Source: Microbacterium galbinum (lineage in GTDB: Bacteria > Actinomycetota > Actinomycetes > Actinomycetales > Microbacteriaceae). From it: a DNA stretch of 64,000 nt. The notes below the pieces were generated by a model. The model had not been told where the DNA came from. It worked only from the letters and a program-made list of their open reading frames with translations, and searched no databases. Positions 19,848 to 30,876 of this stretch are shown piece after piece. The stretch is taken from positions 124,001 through 188,000 of the forward strand of contig NZ_JAHWXM010000001.1 of the NCBI RefSeq assembly GCF_023091225.1. The letters run 5' to 3'. The first letter of the stretch is position 1. The number at the start of each line of letters is the position of its first letter. A program made the translations under genes and the position numbers.

Positions 19848-20266
19848 CCTCCAGCGCCGCCGGCGGACGCGCTCCACGCCCGCCCCGTCCGCCTCGTACC
19901 CTCGTGCAGAAGCTCGCGCCGGTCGTGCTCGGCTTCGAGTCGATCGTCGTGTTCCTCGTCGGACTCACGATCTTCGGCCTGCGCTCGCTCCCGCCGGCCA
20001 TCCCGCAGTGGTGGGGGATCGTGGGCGGCATCGTGATGGCGCTGGTCTGCATCGCCATCGCCGGGATGATCACCCGGCCCTGGGCCATCACCGCAGGGTG
20101 GATCGTGCAGGTCATCATCGCCCTGTCCGCGATCCTGGTTCCGTCCATCCTGTTCGTCGTCCTGATTTTCGGCGGCATGTGGGCGTATGCGACCATCAAG
20201 GGGGCGCGGGTGGATGCACAACGCCCGACCGAGCCCTCGACCGAGACTCAGACAGAGAGTGAATGA
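19844..20266 (+). CDS. DUF4233 membrane protein
   Basis: A 140-residue protein with a Pro/Arg-rich cytoplasmic N-terminus and four predicted membrane helices (VLGFESIVVFLVGLTIFGL, a Gly-rich second, WAITAGWIVQVIIALSAILV, and SILFVVLIFGGMWAYATI), ending in an acidic tail. Actinobacterial DUF4233 proteins are typically encoded between folC and ndk, exactly as here; function is unknown. It overlaps folC by ATGA. Confidence 0.8.
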   Translation: MTSSAAGGRAPRPPRPPRTLVQKLAPVVLGFESIVVFLVGLTIFGLRSLPPAIPQWWGIVGGIVMALVCIAIAGMITRPWAITAGWIVQVIIALSAILVPSILFVVLIFGGMWAYATIKGARVDAQRPTEPSTETQTESE

Positions 20267-20267
20267 C

Positions 20268-20684
20268 ATGGCCACCGAAGAAACCCTCGTCCTCGTCAAG
20301 CCCGACGGCGTCGCTCGCGGCCTCACCGGCGCGATCCTCGCCCGCATCGAGGCGAAGGGCTACGCGCTCGTCGACATCCGCCTCGTCGAGCCCGACCGCG
20401 ACCTGCTCGCCGCGCACTACGCCGAGCACGAGGGAAAGCCGTTCTATGAGCCGCTCCTCGAGTTCATGCTGTCGGGGCCGTCGGTCGCGATCCGCCTCGC
20501 CGGCAACCGCGTGATCGAGGGATTCCGTTCCCTCGCCGGCACGACCGACCCGACGACCGCAGCCCCCGGCACGATCCGCGGCGACTTCGGCCGCGACTGG
20601 GGCCTCAAGGTCCAGCAGAACCTCGTGCACGGCTCGGACAGCCCCGAGAGCGCCGCACGCGAGCTCGGCATCTGGTTCGACTGA
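20268..20684 (+). CDS. ndk: Nucleoside diphosphate kinase
   Basis: Transfers the terminal phosphate between nucleoside tri- and diphosphates. The 138-residue product has the family N-terminus ETLVLVKPDGVARG, the substrate-binding segment and the phosphorylated histidine H121 in NLVHGSDS. It starts one base after the DUF4233 stop and ends the ileS operon, followed by a strong hairpin. Confidence 0.97.
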   Translation: MATEETLVLVKPDGVARGLTGAILARIEAKGYALVDIRLVEPDRDLLAAHYAEHEGKPFYEPLLEFMLSGPSVAIRLAGNRVIEGFRSLAGTTDPTTAAPGTIRGDFGRDWGLKVQQNLVHGSDSPESAARELGIWFD

Positions 20685-20696
20685 GTCGCACTGCAG

Positions 20697-20737
20697 GAGA
20701 AAGGCCCGTCCGCTTCGGAAGCGTACGGGCCTTTCTC
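20697..20737 (+). terminator. Bidirectional hairpin terminator between ndk and VKOR gene
   Basis: A 13-bp perfect stem (GAGAAAGGCCCGT at 20697-20709 pairing with 20725-20737). It lies between two convergent genes and carries A/T-richer stem ends on both sides, so it probably serves both transcripts. Confidence 0.85.
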
Positions 20738-20751
20738 GTGCGCGGGTCGGA

Positions 20752-21363
20752 TCAGAAAATGATCTTGGCCATCTCGCCCAGGAAGTCCAACCCCTGGAGC
20801 TGAGCGAGAAGGATGATGATGGCGTAGGCGACGATCGTCATCAGCGGGACCCACTGCATGAGCTTGTCTGCGCGCCCCTGAACCCGCTCGTTCTGGGAGA
20901 ACGTCCCGTTTCGCGTGAGGTGGATCATCGTCGCGAAGAACGTCGGGATGGTGACTGCCCAGGTGACCATGCACCACGGGCAGAGAACGAAGAGGTCGTA
21001 GAGGCTCTGTCCGATCAGCCAGCAGACGAGGCCGAACGCGAAGGTGATTCCAGCGCCGAACGCGGCCCAGAACCAGCGGGGGAAGCGGGCTCCCGCAAGC
21101 ACTGCGACCCCGACGACGAGCGGAGCCATCCAGCCTGTGAGTCCCATGATCGGATTGGGGAAGCCGAACACTGAGCCCTGCCAGGACTCGAGATTCTTGC
21201 TGCACTGGATGAAGGGGCTGAGATCGCACCCGAGCGCTTCGCTCGGGTTTTCGAGAAGTGTGAACTTTTCGACTGTGAGCTGGAAGGCGGCGAACCAGCC
21301 GATCACGCTCGCGATGATCAGCCAGACGGCGAAGATGACGGGGCGGGTGCGCTGCTCGCTCAT
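20752..21363 (-). CDS. Vitamin K epoxide reductase family protein (VKOR)
   Basis: A 203-residue membrane protein with five hydrophobic segments. It has the active-site pair C128-P-W-C131 and the loop cysteines C46 and C54, the four residues that define VKOR. In Actinobacteria VKOR takes the place of DsbB and reoxidises DsbA-type proteins, passing electrons to menaquinone. A DsbA-like gene lies elsewhere in the window at 42568, but that one has no export signal. The start is supported by a -10 hexamer six bases upstream. Confidence 0.92.
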   Translation of the reverse strand: MSEQRTRPVIFAVWLIIASVIGWFAAFQLTVEKFTLLENPSEALGCDLSPFIQCSKNLESWQGSVFGFPNPIMGLTGWMAPLVVGVAVLAGARFPRWFWAAFGAGITFAFGLVCWLIGQSLYDLFVLCPWCMVTWAVTIPTFFATMIHLTRNGTFSQNERVQGRADKLMQWVPLMTIVAYAIIILLAQLQGLDFLGEMAKIIF

Positions 21364-21369
21364 CTGAGG

Positions 21370-21375
21370 ATTATC
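21370..21375 (-). promoter_or_regulatory. -10 box (GATAAT) of VKOR gene, leaderless arrangement
   Basis: On the minus strand GATAAT is followed by CCTCAG and then ATG 21363, six bases later. No ribosome binding site is needed if transcription starts at the A of ATG. Confidence 0.5.
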
Positions 21376-21461
21376 TCAGCGACGGCTATGGATCGGGCGA
21401 GAACGGGGCCGGAGAAAATCTCCGGACGTGCACGGATGCCGCATTCTGCGGAACTTGGTGC

Positions 21462-21467
21462 GATAAT
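21462..21467 (+). promoter_or_regulatory. Extended -10 promoter (TGC-GATAAT) of rne
   Basis: GATAAT preceded by TGC gives an extended -10. It would start a leader of roughly 170 bases ahead of the RNase E/G gene. The region 21364-21644 holds no gene other than this leader and the divergent VKOR promoter. Confidence 0.5.
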
Positions 21468-21575
21468 GGCCTGTGACGCGATGAGCGGCCCAGCCGTGAC
21501 ACGTGTCGACGCAGACTTCGGGGCCCATGCCCCACGCGACCAGAGCTACGAGCCGGTCGCAGATCGAGTGAGTTC

Positions 21576-21595
21576 GCGGCACCCGCGGGTGCCGC
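21576..21595 (+). repeat. 20-base perfect palindrome in the rne leader
   Basis: GCGGCACCCGCGGGTGCCGC is self-complementary over its full length and lies 50 bases before the start codon. It could fold as a leader hairpin or bind a dimeric protein. RNase E is known in other bacteria to regulate its own message through its 5' leader; a similar role here is a guess. Confidence 0.6.
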
Positions 21596-21644
21596 ATGAG
21601 TTTCGCGGAACACTCCGGTGATCCGCGCAGGGAGCAAGCCAGAG

Positions 21645-24038
21645 ATGGCCGATGAGAACAATGACAACAACACCCCTACCCTCGACTTCCCGGCTGACGC
21701 CGCGGAAGAGCTGACGGAGTCCCCGACTCCCGAGGGCGAGACTCCGGAAGACGAGGCCCCGGCCGAGTCGGATGCTCCCGCAGAGGTCGCACAGGTCGAG
21801 GAGACCCTCGTGGCCGAGGACGAGTCCTCAGTCCCGGAAGAGTCCGCGGTCGAGGAGCCCTCGGCTGAGGAGAAGCCCGTGGCCGAGGAGCCCCCGGTCG
21901 AGGCGCCTGCCGCTCCCGAGGCACCTGCCGCTCCCGAGGAGCCCGCCGCGGTCACCGCCGTGTCGCTGGGTCTGCTCCCCGAGGTGTTCGTGTCGCAGGT
22001 CTCCACCCAGCTGCACTTCTACGCCCCCGAGATCGTGCCGCTGCCGGCACGCCCCGGTCGTGGCCCGGCTCCCGAGCGCGAGCTCGACGATGCCGACGGT
22101 GGTCGTCGCGGTCGCCGCCGTCGGGGCGGATCCGAGGGTGACGACCAGCGCGATGCTCCCCGTCAGCGCCAGCGCGTCGTCGAGTACATCACCGAGCCGA
22201 AGGCGATCAAGGGCTCCACGCGTCTCGAGGCCAAGAAGCAGCGCCGCCGTGACGGACGCGACGCCGGTCGCCGCCGTCCGGTCGTCACCGAGGCCGAGTT
22301 CCTCGCCCGCCGCGAATCCGTCGACCGCAAGATGGTCGTCCGATCGAAGAACGGCCGCACGCAGATCGGCGTCCTCGAGGACGGGGTCCTCGTCGAGCAC
22401 TACGTCGCGCGCAACCAGGACGCCTCCCTCATCGGCAACGTCTACCTCGGTCGCGTGCAGAACGTGCTCCCGAGCATGGAGGCCGCCTTCGTCGACATCG
22501 GCCGTGGCCGCAACGCCGTGCTCTACTCCGGCGAGGTCGACTGGGACGGCGTCGAGACCGGCAACCAGCCCCGTCGTATCGAGCTCGCCCTCAAGCCGGG
22601 CGACCGCGTGCTCGTGCAGGTCACCAAGGACCCGGTCGGCCACAAGGGCGCCCGCCTGACCAGCCAGATCTCGCTCCCGGGCCGCTACCTCGTGTACGTC
22701 CCCGGCGGTTCGATGAACGGCATCAGCCGCAAGCTGCCCGACAACGAGCGCGCGCGTCTCAAGCGCATCCTCAAGGAGGTGCTGCCGGAGTCGTCCGGCG
22801 TCATCGTGCGCACGGCCGCGGAGGGCGCGACGGAGGACCAGCTCACGCGCGACGTGCAGCGTCTGACCTCGCAGTGGGAGCACATCCAGAAGCAGGTCGA
22901 GAGTCAGCAGGCTCCCGCGCTGCTGCACGCCGAACCCGACCTGCTCGTCAAGATCGTCCGCGACGTCTTCAACGAGGACTTCACGAAGATGCTCATCCAG
23001 GGCGAGGAGTCGCAGCGCACGATCCGCTCCTACCTCGAGAGCGTCGCCCCCGACCTCCTCGAGCGCGTCGAGTCGTACGAGGACGCCGCCGACCCCTTCG
23101 ACGCGTTCCGGATCACGGAGCAGATCGAGAAGGCGCTCGACCGCAAGGTCTGGCTGCCGTCGGGCGGTTCGCTCGTGATCGACCGCACCGAGGCCATGAC
23201 CGTCGTCGACGTCAACACCGGGAAGTTCGTCGGCTCCGGCGGCAACCTCGAGGAGACGGTCACCAAGAACAACCTCGAGGCCGCCGAGGAGATCGTCCGC
23301 CAGCTGCGTCTGCGCGACATCGGCGGCATCATCGTGGTCGACTTCATCGACATGGTGCTCGAGTCCAACCGCGACCTCGTGCTGCGCCGTCTCATCGAGT
23401 GCCTCAGCCGCGACCGCACCAAGCACCAGGTCGCCGAGGTCACCTCGCTCGGTCTCGTGCAGATGACCCGCAAGAAGCTCGGCCTCGGCCTCCTCGAGAC
23501 CTTCAGCGAGGCGTGCGAGGTCTGCGCCGGACGCGGTGTGATCGTGCACCACGACCCCGTCGTCAAGCACCGCTCCAACGGAAACGGTGGCAACGGCAAC
23601 GGGGGCAACGGCAACAACCAGAGCGGCCGCCGTCAGCGCGGTGGCAACGGTGGCGGACAGAGCCAGAGCGCCCCGCCCGCTGCGAACGTGACGCACAGCA
23701 TCCCCGAGGGTGCGAAGTCGGCCCTCGCGCAGATCGCGGCATCCACGAAGGCTCCCGCCGAGGGTGCCGGCGACGTGGTCGTCGTCGACGAGGCGCCGGT
23801 CGAGGCGCCGGAGCGCGCGAAGAAGCCCCGCAAGAAGCGTGGGGCGGATCGCAAGCCCGCGCCGCGCAGCCAGGCCGAGCAGCTGCTCGACTCGGTGCTC
23901 GACGCCCTCCCGGAGCCGAAGGCGCCGGGACAGGGTCGTGGACGCCGTCGGGTCAGCACCGCGGCGCTCACCGGAACCCCGGTATCGGTGAACGGCGAGG
24001 CGTCAGCGCCGGTCGCGAGCGGGGATCCTGAGGCCTGA
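21645..24038 (+). CDS. rne: Ribonuclease E/G
   Basis: Endoribonuclease for mRNA decay and rRNA/tRNA processing. The 797-residue product has a long acidic, Pro/Ala-rich N-terminal extension (about 200 residues), an S1 RNA-binding domain (RTQIGVLEDGVLVEHY on through VDIGRGRNAVLY), the catalytic core with TVVDVNTGKFVGSG and IIVVDFIDM supplying the metal-binding aspartates, the zinc link CEVCAG, and a disordered Gly/Asn/Arg-rich then Lys-rich tail. ATG 21645 is preferred to GTG 21618 because AGGGAG stands ten bases before it. The tail end overlaps the DUF4031 gene by 36 bases. Confidence 0.95.
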   Translation: MADENNDNNTPTLDFPADAAEELTESPTPEGETPEDEAPAESDAPAEVAQVEETLVAEDESSVPEESAVEEPSAEEKPVAEEPPVEAPAAPEAPAAPEEPAAVTAVSLGLLPEVFVSQVSTQLHFYAPEIVPLPARPGRGPAPERELDDADGGRRGRRRRGGSEGDDQRDAPRQRQRVVEYITEPKAIKGSTRLEAKKQRRRDGRDAGRRRPVVTEAEFLARRESVDRKMVVRSKNGRTQIGVLEDGVLVEHYVARNQDASLIGNVYLGRVQNVLPSMEAAFVDIGRGRNAVLYSGEVDWDGVETGNQPRRIELALKPGDRVLVQVTKDPVGHKGARLTSQISLPGRYLVYVPGGSMNGISRKLPDNERARLKRILKEVLPESSGVIVRTAAEGATEDQLTRDVQRLTSQWEHIQKQVESQQAPALLHAEPDLLVKIVRDVFNEDFTKMLIQGEESQRTIRSYLESVAPDLLERVESYEDAADPFDAFRITEQIEKALDRKVWLPSGGSLVIDRTEAMTVVDVNTGKFVGSGGNLEETVTKNNLEAAEEIVRQLRLRDIGGIIVVDFIDMVLESNRDLVLRRLIECLSRDRTKHQVAEVTSLGLVQMTRKKLGLGLLETFSEACEVCAGRGVIVHHDPVVKHRSNGNGGNGNGGNGNNQSGRRQRGGNGGGQSQSAPPAANVTHSIPEGAKSALAQIAASTKAPAEGAGDVVVVDEAPVEAPERAKKPRKKRGADRKPAPRSQAEQLLDSVLDALPEPKAPGQGRGRRRVSTAALTGTPVSVNGEASAPVASGDPEA
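23577..23660 (+). repeat. Gly/Asn-coding short tandem repeat in rne
   Basis: Imperfect repeats of GGCAAC-like units (GGTGGCAACGGCAACG and variants) encode a run alternating Gly and Asn, followed by Arg-rich and Gly-Gln segments. This is the disordered linker of the RNase E/G C-terminal region. Confidence 0.75.
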
Positions 24039-24269
24039 GGCGATCAGGCGTCGGACGAGCTCCTTGCCGCCGACGTGCTGGGCGCCGCCGGCGACGAGCC
24101 GGGGGATGCTCTCCTCCGGCACGTCGTAGTGGTCCAGGTCGAAGGCGCGCGGGGGGAGATCGTGGCTGAGCGCGAACGCGTGCAGCTCGTCGAGGCTCTC
24201 GTCGCTGACGAGGTGCGCCCACAGGCGTCCGTGCGCGGGCCAGAGCGGGTCGTCGACGAGAACGGTCAT
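24003..24269 (-). CDS. DUF4031 protein
   Basis: An 88-residue protein with the family pattern [20 protein letters not shown] then [24 protein letters not shown]4031 proteins are widespread in Actinobacteria and of unknown function; His/Asp-rich motifs ([14 protein letters not shown]) could form a metal site. The start is supported by a -10 hexamer six bases upstream. Its 3' end overlaps the rne 3' end head-on by 36 bases. Confidence 0.8.
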   Translation of the reverse strand: MTVLVDDPLWPAHGRLWAHLVSDESLDELHAFALSHDLPPRAFDLDHYDVPEESIPRLVAGGAQHVGGKELVRRLIASGLRIPARDRR

Positions 24270-24275
24270 CCCGCA

Positions 24276-24281
24276 AGCCTA
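24276..24281 (-). promoter_or_regulatory. -10 box (TAGGCT) of DUF4031 gene, leaderless arrangement
   Basis: On the minus strand TAGGCT, six bases (TGCGGG), then ATG 24269. Confidence 0.5.
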
Positions 24282-24307
24282 TGACCGGACACACCCCTCG
24301 GCTCACT

Positions 24308-24336
24308 TTGCGAGTGGCTCCGGCATCCGGTAAAGT
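24308..24336 (+). promoter_or_regulatory. rplU promoter (TTGCGA, 17 bp, TAAAGT)
   Basis: TTGCGA at 24308-24313 and TAAAGT at 24331-24336 are separated by exactly 17 bases, the best -35/-10 pair in the window. It predicts a leader of about 140 bases before rplU, long enough for autogenous control, though no known L21 leader structure could be assigned by eye. Confidence 0.6.
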
Positions 24337-24481
24337 AGTCCCTTGGTGCGTATGCCGCGTCGTCCTCGTCGGTCGAAGCGGAGAGTCTTGCATTCGCACC
24401 CGTCGCCCCGCGGCGCATGCAAGCAACAGTCTTCCCGTGAGATTCTCGGAGCCGCGAGCTCCCCAACGAAACAGGTATGAA

Positions 24482-24790
24482 GTGGTTTACGCAGTAGTGC
24501 GCGCCGGTGGGCGGCAGGAGAAGGTCGAGGTCGGCACGATCGTTCAGCTCGACCGTGTGCAGGCTGCCCAGGGCGAGAAGATCGAGCTTGCCGCTGTGCT
24601 GCTCGTCGACGGCGCTACGGTGACCACCGACGCCGACAAGCTGGCCAAGGTCAAGGTCACCGCCGAGGTCATCGGCAACCTCCGCGGCCCGAAGATCATC
24701 ATCCAGAAGTACAAGAACAAGACCGGCTACAAGAAGCGCCAGGGCCACCGTCAGGAGCTCACGCGCGTCAAGATCACCGGCATCAAGTAA
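24482..24790 (+). CDS. rplU: 50S ribosomal protein L21
   Basis: The 102-residue product (start GTG 24482, giving [14 protein letters not shown]) matches the usual L21 length and pattern: [11 protein letters not shown], and the C-terminal [18 protein letters not shown] that contacts 23S rRNA. A much longer open frame continues upstream but the family always begins here. It is followed after 18 bases by rpmA. Confidence 0.96.
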   Translation: MVYAVVRAGGRQEKVEVGTIVQLDRVQAAQGEKIELAAVLLVDGATVTTDADKLAKVKVTAEVIGNLRGPKIIIQKYKNKTGYKKRQGHRQELTRVKITGIK

Positions 24791-24808
24791 GACCGAGGAG
24801 ACCAGGAC

Positions 24809-25066
24809 ATGGCACACAAAAAGGGCGCAAGCTCCACCCGTAACGGTCGTGATTCCAACGCTCAGCGCCTCGGCGTCAAGCGCTTCGGCGGCCAGCAGGT
24901 CAACGCCGGCGAGATCATCGTCCGTCAGCGCGGCACCCACTTCCACCCCGGCGTGAACGTCGGCCGTGGCGGCGACGACACGCTGTTCGCGCTGTCCGCC
25001 GGTGCGGTGCAGTTCGGCGCGAAGGGCGGCCGCAAGGTCGTCAACATCGTCGCTGCAGGCGAGTAA
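24809..25066 (+). CDS. rpmA: 50S ribosomal protein L27
   Basis: An 85-residue ribosomal protein whose N-terminus [16 protein letters not shown] reaches into the peptidyl transferase centre. There is no N-terminal extension of the kind cleaved in Firmicutes. It has a GAGGAGACC-type site upstream and forms an operon with rplU. Confidence 0.97.
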   Translation: MAHKKGASSTRNGRDSNAQRLGVKRFGGQQVNAGEIIVRQRGTHFHPGVNVGRGGDDTLFALSAGAVQFGAKGGRKVVNIVAAGE

Positions 25067-25093
25067 TCGCCGCACAGCAACAGACATCCGGTT

Positions 25094-25117
25094 CGGGGCG
25101 GGCTTCGGCTCGCCCCG
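25094..25117 (+). terminator. Hairpin terminator after rplU-rpmA
   Basis: CGGGGCG at 25094-25100 pairs with CGCCCCG at 25111-25117, and an inner GC-TTCG-GC extends it with one mismatch. It lies 27 bases after the L27 stop and 60 bases before obg. Confidence 0.7.
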
Positions 25118-25164
25118 TCCGTGTATCTGCCCACCGATTCCGATGGGCAACAGCTACCACCTGA

Positions 25165-27458
<2,294 letters not shown>

Positions 27459-27475
27459 GCGGGATCGGAGCGCCC

Positions 27476-27481
27476 TAGACT
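27476..27481 (+). promoter_or_regulatory. -10 box (TAGACT) of proA, leaderless arrangement
   Basis: TAGACT, six bases (GGGCGG), then ATG 27488. It lies in the 29-base gap between proB and proA, so proA can be read independently of the obg-proB transcript. Confidence 0.5.
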
Positions 27482-27487
27482 GGGCGG

Positions 27488-28741
27488 ATGACCGATCAGA
27501 CCCCGCAGGTGCGCCTCGAGCGCGCGAAGGAGGCGTCGCGCGCGACGGCCGCTCTGACCAGTGGCGACAAGGAGCGCGTTCTCGAGGAGATCGCCCTCGG
27601 ACTCGAGCGCGACGCCGAGCGCATCATCGCCGCCAACGAGCTCGACATCGCGCGCGGAAACGAGAACGGGATCGGCGACTCGCTGATCGACCGTCTGCGC
27701 CTCGACGACAAGCGCGTCGCGGCTCTCGCCGCCGCCGTTCGCCAGGTCGCCGCGCTCCCGGACCCGGTGGGTCGCGTGGTGGGCGGGCATCGGATGCCGA
27801 ACGGTGTCGCCCTCGAGCAGATCCGAGTGCCCTTCGGCGTGGTCGGCGCGATCTACGAAGCGCGGCCGAACGTCACGGTCGACATCGCCGCTCTCGCACT
27901 GCGTTCGGGAAACGCGGCCGTTCTCCGGGGCGGCAGCGCCGCGCGTGAGTCGAACACCGTTCTCGTCGAGGTCATGCGGGAGGCGCTGGTGCGATCGGGC
28001 GTCACCGCCGAGGCGATCCAGACCGTCGACGACTTCGGTCGGGACGGAGCCACGGCGCTCATGCACGGACGCGGCTACATCGACGTGCTCGTTCCGCGCG
28101 GGAGCGCAGGGCTCATCGAGACCGTCGTCACGGAATCGACCGTTCCGGTCATCGAGACGGGGGCCGGGAACGTGCACATCGTTCTCGACGAGTCGGCGCC
28201 GGACGACTGGGCCCGCGACATCGTGGTCAATGCGAAGGTGCAGAGGCCGAGCGTCTGCAACGCGGTCGAGACCGTGCTCGTACATCGTCAGGCGGCACCG
28301 CGTCTCGTGCCCCTCGTGGGCAGTGCGCTGCAGAGCGAGGGAGTGGCGATCCACGGCGACGACATGGTCGCCGGGCTCGTGTCGAACGTCATCCCGGCCA
28401 CGGAGGAGGACTGGGCGACCGAGTACCTCAGCCTGGACATCGCGATCAAGGTGGTCGACGACCTCGACGAGGCCCTCGCGCACATCCGCCGCTACAGCAC
28501 GGGTCACACCGAGTCGATCATCACGACCGACACCCGCAACGCCGAGCGTTTCCTCGCCGAGGTCGATTCCGCGGTCGTCATGGTCAACACCTCGACCCGC
28601 TTCACCGACGGCGGCGAGTTCGGCTTCGGGGCAGAGGTGGGTATCTCGACGCAGAAGCTGCATGCGCGGGGCCCGATGGGTCTCGCCGAACTCACGAGCA
28701 CGAAATGGCTGGCGCGTGGGTCGGGGCAGACGCGCGGCTGA
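27488..28741 (+). CDS. proA: Gamma-glutamyl phosphate reductase (glutamate-5-semialdehyde dehydrogenase)
   Basis: Second proline-synthesis enzyme, reducing glutamyl phosphate with NADPH. The 417-residue protein has the catalytic cysteine C257 in QRPSVCNAVET and the family segments FGVVGAIYEARPNVTVD and GRGYIDVLVPRGSAGLI. Its start is supported by the -10 box six bases upstream; proB upstream supplies its substrate. Confidence 0.96.
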   Translation: MTDQTPQVRLERAKEASRATAALTSGDKERVLEEIALGLERDAERIIAANELDIARGNENGIGDSLIDRLRLDDKRVAALAAAVRQVAALPDPVGRVVGGHRMPNGVALEQIRVPFGVVGAIYEARPNVTVDIAALALRSGNAAVLRGGSAARESNTVLVEVMREALVRSGVTAEAIQTVDDFGRDGATALMHGRGYIDVLVPRGSAGLIETVVTESTVPVIETGAGNVHIVLDESAPDDWARDIVVNAKVQRPSVCNAVETVLVHRQAAPRLVPLVGSALQSEGVAIHGDDMVAGLVSNVIPATEEDWATEYLSLDIAIKVVDDLDEALAHIRRYSTGHTESIITTDTRNAERFLAEVDSAVVMVNTSTRFTDGGEFGFGAEVGISTQKLHARGPMGLAELTSTKWLARGSGQTRG

Positions 28742-28745
28742 GGGA

Positions 28746-28751
28746 TAGACT
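28746..28751 (+). promoter_or_regulatory. -10 box (TAGACT) upstream of the 74-residue membrane protein gene
   Basis: TAGACT stands 42 bases before ATG 28793, which has its own ribosome binding site (GGAG at about 28783). It could drive the 28793-nadD-rsfS group. Confidence 0.4.
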
Positions 28752-28792
28752 GGATGGCGCTGCACTGACTCAGGTCACGAAACGGAGAAACG

Positions 28793-29017
28793 ATGAACCT
28801 CATCGCACAGGTCGCGATGGCCGCTGCGGAAACCGAGCACCACGGCAACGTTGCCCTCGAGACCGTGATCTTCGGTGTGATCGCCGCGACCATCTTCGCC
28901 TTCCTCGGTCTCGTGACGCTGTCGTACCGCAACGTCGCCAACCGTCACTCGGCCAAGGCCGAGGCCTGGGCTGCGAAGCACGGCAAGGACGGCCACGGCG
29001 CAGGGCACGGCCACTAA
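28793..29017 (+). CDS. Small single-helix membrane protein with His-rich tail
   Basis: A 74-residue protein with one membrane helix (about residues 25-43, VIFGVIAATIFAFLGLV) and a cytoplasmic tail ending in GKDGHGAGHGH. The His/Gly tail could bind a metal ion. I do not recognise a family. It lies between proA and nadD, six bases before nadD, and is probably transcribed with it. Confidence 0.7.
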   Translation: MNLIAQVAMAAAETEHHGNVALETVIFGVIAATIFAFLGLVTLSYRNVANRHSAKAEAWAAKHGKDGHGAGHGH

Positions 29018-29023
29018 GGAACT

Positions 29024-29626
29024 ATGAAGACCGTGACCTCGCGCGCTCCGCGCATCGGTGTGATGGGTGGAACGTTCGACCCGATCCACCACGGTCACCT
29101 CGTCGCCGCCAGTGAGGTCGCGCACTCCTTCGATCTCGACGAAGTGGTCTTCGTCCCGACCGGGCGCCCCTGGCAGAAGTCGGACGTAACCCCGAGCGAG
29201 CACCGCTACCTGATGACCGTGATCGCGACGGCATCGAACCCGCAGTTCACCGTCAGCCGCGTCGACGTCGATCGCGAAGGGCCGACGTACACGATCGACA
29301 CCCTGCGGGATCTGAAACGGGACCGACCGGATGCGGAGCTCTTCTTCATCTCGGGAGCGGATGCCGTGGCGCAAATTCTCAGTTGGAGGGACCATGATGA
29401 GTTGTGGGAGTTGGCCCACTTCGTCGCGGTCTCCCGGCCAGGACACGTCCTGAGCACGGATGGCCTCCCGAGCGACAACGTCAGCCAGCTGGAGGTGCCG
29501 GCCCTGTCGATCTCGTCGACCGCCTGCCGAGAGCGGGTCCGGGACGACCAGCCGGTCTGGTATCTCGTTCCCGACGGGGTCGTCCAGTACATCGCGAAGC
29601 ATCATCTGTATCGGAGCAAGTCATGA
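29024..29626 (+). CDS. nadD: Nicotinate-nucleotide adenylyltransferase
   Basis: Converts nicotinate mononucleotide and ATP to deamido-NAD. The 200-residue product shows the nucleotidyltransferase motif [11 protein letters not shown] at 15-25, the segment [12 protein letters not shown] and the C-terminal [15 protein letters not shown] ISSTxxR motif. The stop overlaps the following membrane-protein gene (ATGA at 29623-29626). Confidence 0.95.
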   Translation: MKTVTSRAPRIGVMGGTFDPIHHGHLVAASEVAHSFDLDEVVFVPTGRPWQKSDVTPSEHRYLMTVIATASNPQFTVSRVDVDREGPTYTIDTLRDLKRDRPDAELFFISGADAVAQILSWRDHDELWELAHFVAVSRPGHVLSTDGLPSDNVSQLEVPALSISSTACRERVRDDQPVWYLVPDGVVQYIAKHHLYRSKS

Positions 29627-30876
29627 CTACATCGGATCAGCACGGCCAGGGTCCGCTGACACGCAAGCAGTTGCGTGAGATCCGACTGACCGGATCGACG
29701 CCCGTCATCACCGACGAGGAGGCGGCTGCCGCGCCCGCGCAGACGCGGGAGCCCGACGCCGTCGTCGAGAAGCCCGCCGTCGAGAAGCCTGCCATCGAGA
29801 AGCCCGCCGCGCAGAAGCCCGCCGCGCAGAAGCCTGCTGAGCAGAAGCCCGCGCCCGTTGCTGAGGCTCCCGTTGCGGCGAAGCCCGCTCCCGTCGCCGA
29901 AGAAGCAGCCGCTCCCGCATCCGCGGCCGCCCCACTCACCCGCCGCCAGGCGCGTGACCAGGAGCGCGTGCGCACGGCCTCCGTTCCCGTCGTCGAACCC
30001 GAAGACGCCACGCCGCTCGCTCCGGTGGAGCCGCCGGCGCCGGTGGCACAGGAGCCGGAGCCGCAGGAGCAGCCCCCGGCCGATCGGACGCCGATCGTCT
30101 CCGCTGTGCCGGAGTTCTCGGCACCGGCCGCACCGGCCGTCTCGACCGACGACGACATCGATGAAGACGACGCGGAGGTCGCGATCACGCCCGTGAGCGC
30201 CGCCGGCGCGAGCGCATCCGTGGGTGAGATGCCTCTCGACGCGGCGGCCGAGGAGCCGCAGGAGGACGTCGACGACGTCGATGCCGTTCTGGGCCTCGAC
30301 CAGGAACCCGCCCTCTCGGACACCGATGACGTGCTCGCCGACGTCGGAGACGATGACGAGGTCATCGCTCCCGATGAGCGCCCCACCGTGAACCCGGCGT
30401 TCGGGGCGTCCGTGATCGACAAGACGCAGAAGCCGTTCGCACCGTCGTTCGACGAGCTGCTCACGGTCGGCGATTCGAGCGGCTCTCAGCACACGTCTCC
30501 CAGCGCGCTGATCTTCACGCCCTCGCCGGGCGAGGGATCGCTCTCGGGACCGGTCGCATCGACCGGCGAGATCCTCGTCACCGGTTCCTACGAACTCCCG
30601 CGCGGCATCGGCTCCCAGGGTCACGCCCACGGCGTCGCCGACGGCAAGGACGTCGATGCCGTCCTCATCGACGGCGAACTGCCGCCCGCTTCTTCTCCCA
30701 CGCCGATCGCCGCCAGCTCGGCGGTCAGCACCATCAAGCCCGCCGGCGAGGTCATCCGACCGCCCGTCCCCGAAAAGGGCAACAAACTCATGCTCATCCT
30801 TGCGATCGTTGCGGGTGGTCTCGCCCTCGCACTGGGCGTGGTCCTCGTCGTCGCCTTCACCACGAATGTGTTCTGA
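29623..30876 (+). CDS. Pro/Ala-rich disordered protein with C-terminal membrane anchor
   Basis: A 417-residue protein that begins [20 protein letters not shown], has a low-complexity region of repeated KPA/EKPA/QKPA units near residues 47-75, a second [13 protein letters not shown] segment resembling the N-terminal LTRKQLREI, a long acidic stretch, and a single C-terminal helix ([22 protein letters not shown]). The Lys/Arg motif occurring twice may be a short binding motif. Placement between nadD and rsfS, with overlaps on both sides, suggests co-expression. No family recognised. Confidence 0.75.
   Translation: MTTSDQHGQGPLTRKQLREIRLTGSTPVITDEEAAAAPAQTREPDAVVEKPAVEKPAIEKPAAQKPAAQKPAEQKPAPVAEAPVAAKPAPVAEEAAAPASAAAPLTRRQARDQERVRTASVPVVEPEDATPLAPVEPPAPVAQEPEPQEQPPADRTPIVSAVPEFSAPAAPAVSTDDDIDEDDAEVAITPVSAAGASASVGEMPLDAAAEEPQEDVDDVDAVLGLDQEPALSDTDDVLADVGDDDEVIAPDERPTVNPAFGASVIDKTQKPFAPSFDELLTVGDSSGSQHTSPSALIFTPSPGEGSLSGPVASTGEILVTGSYELPRGIGSQGHAHGVADGKDVDAVLIDGELPPASSPTPIAASSAVSTIKPAGEVIRPPVPEKGNKLMLILAIVAGGLALALGVVLVVAFTTNVF

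Noticed and set aside
23577..23660. CRISPR or other repeat array
   Set aside because: Short in-frame Gly/Asn repeats inside rne, no spacers of constant length.
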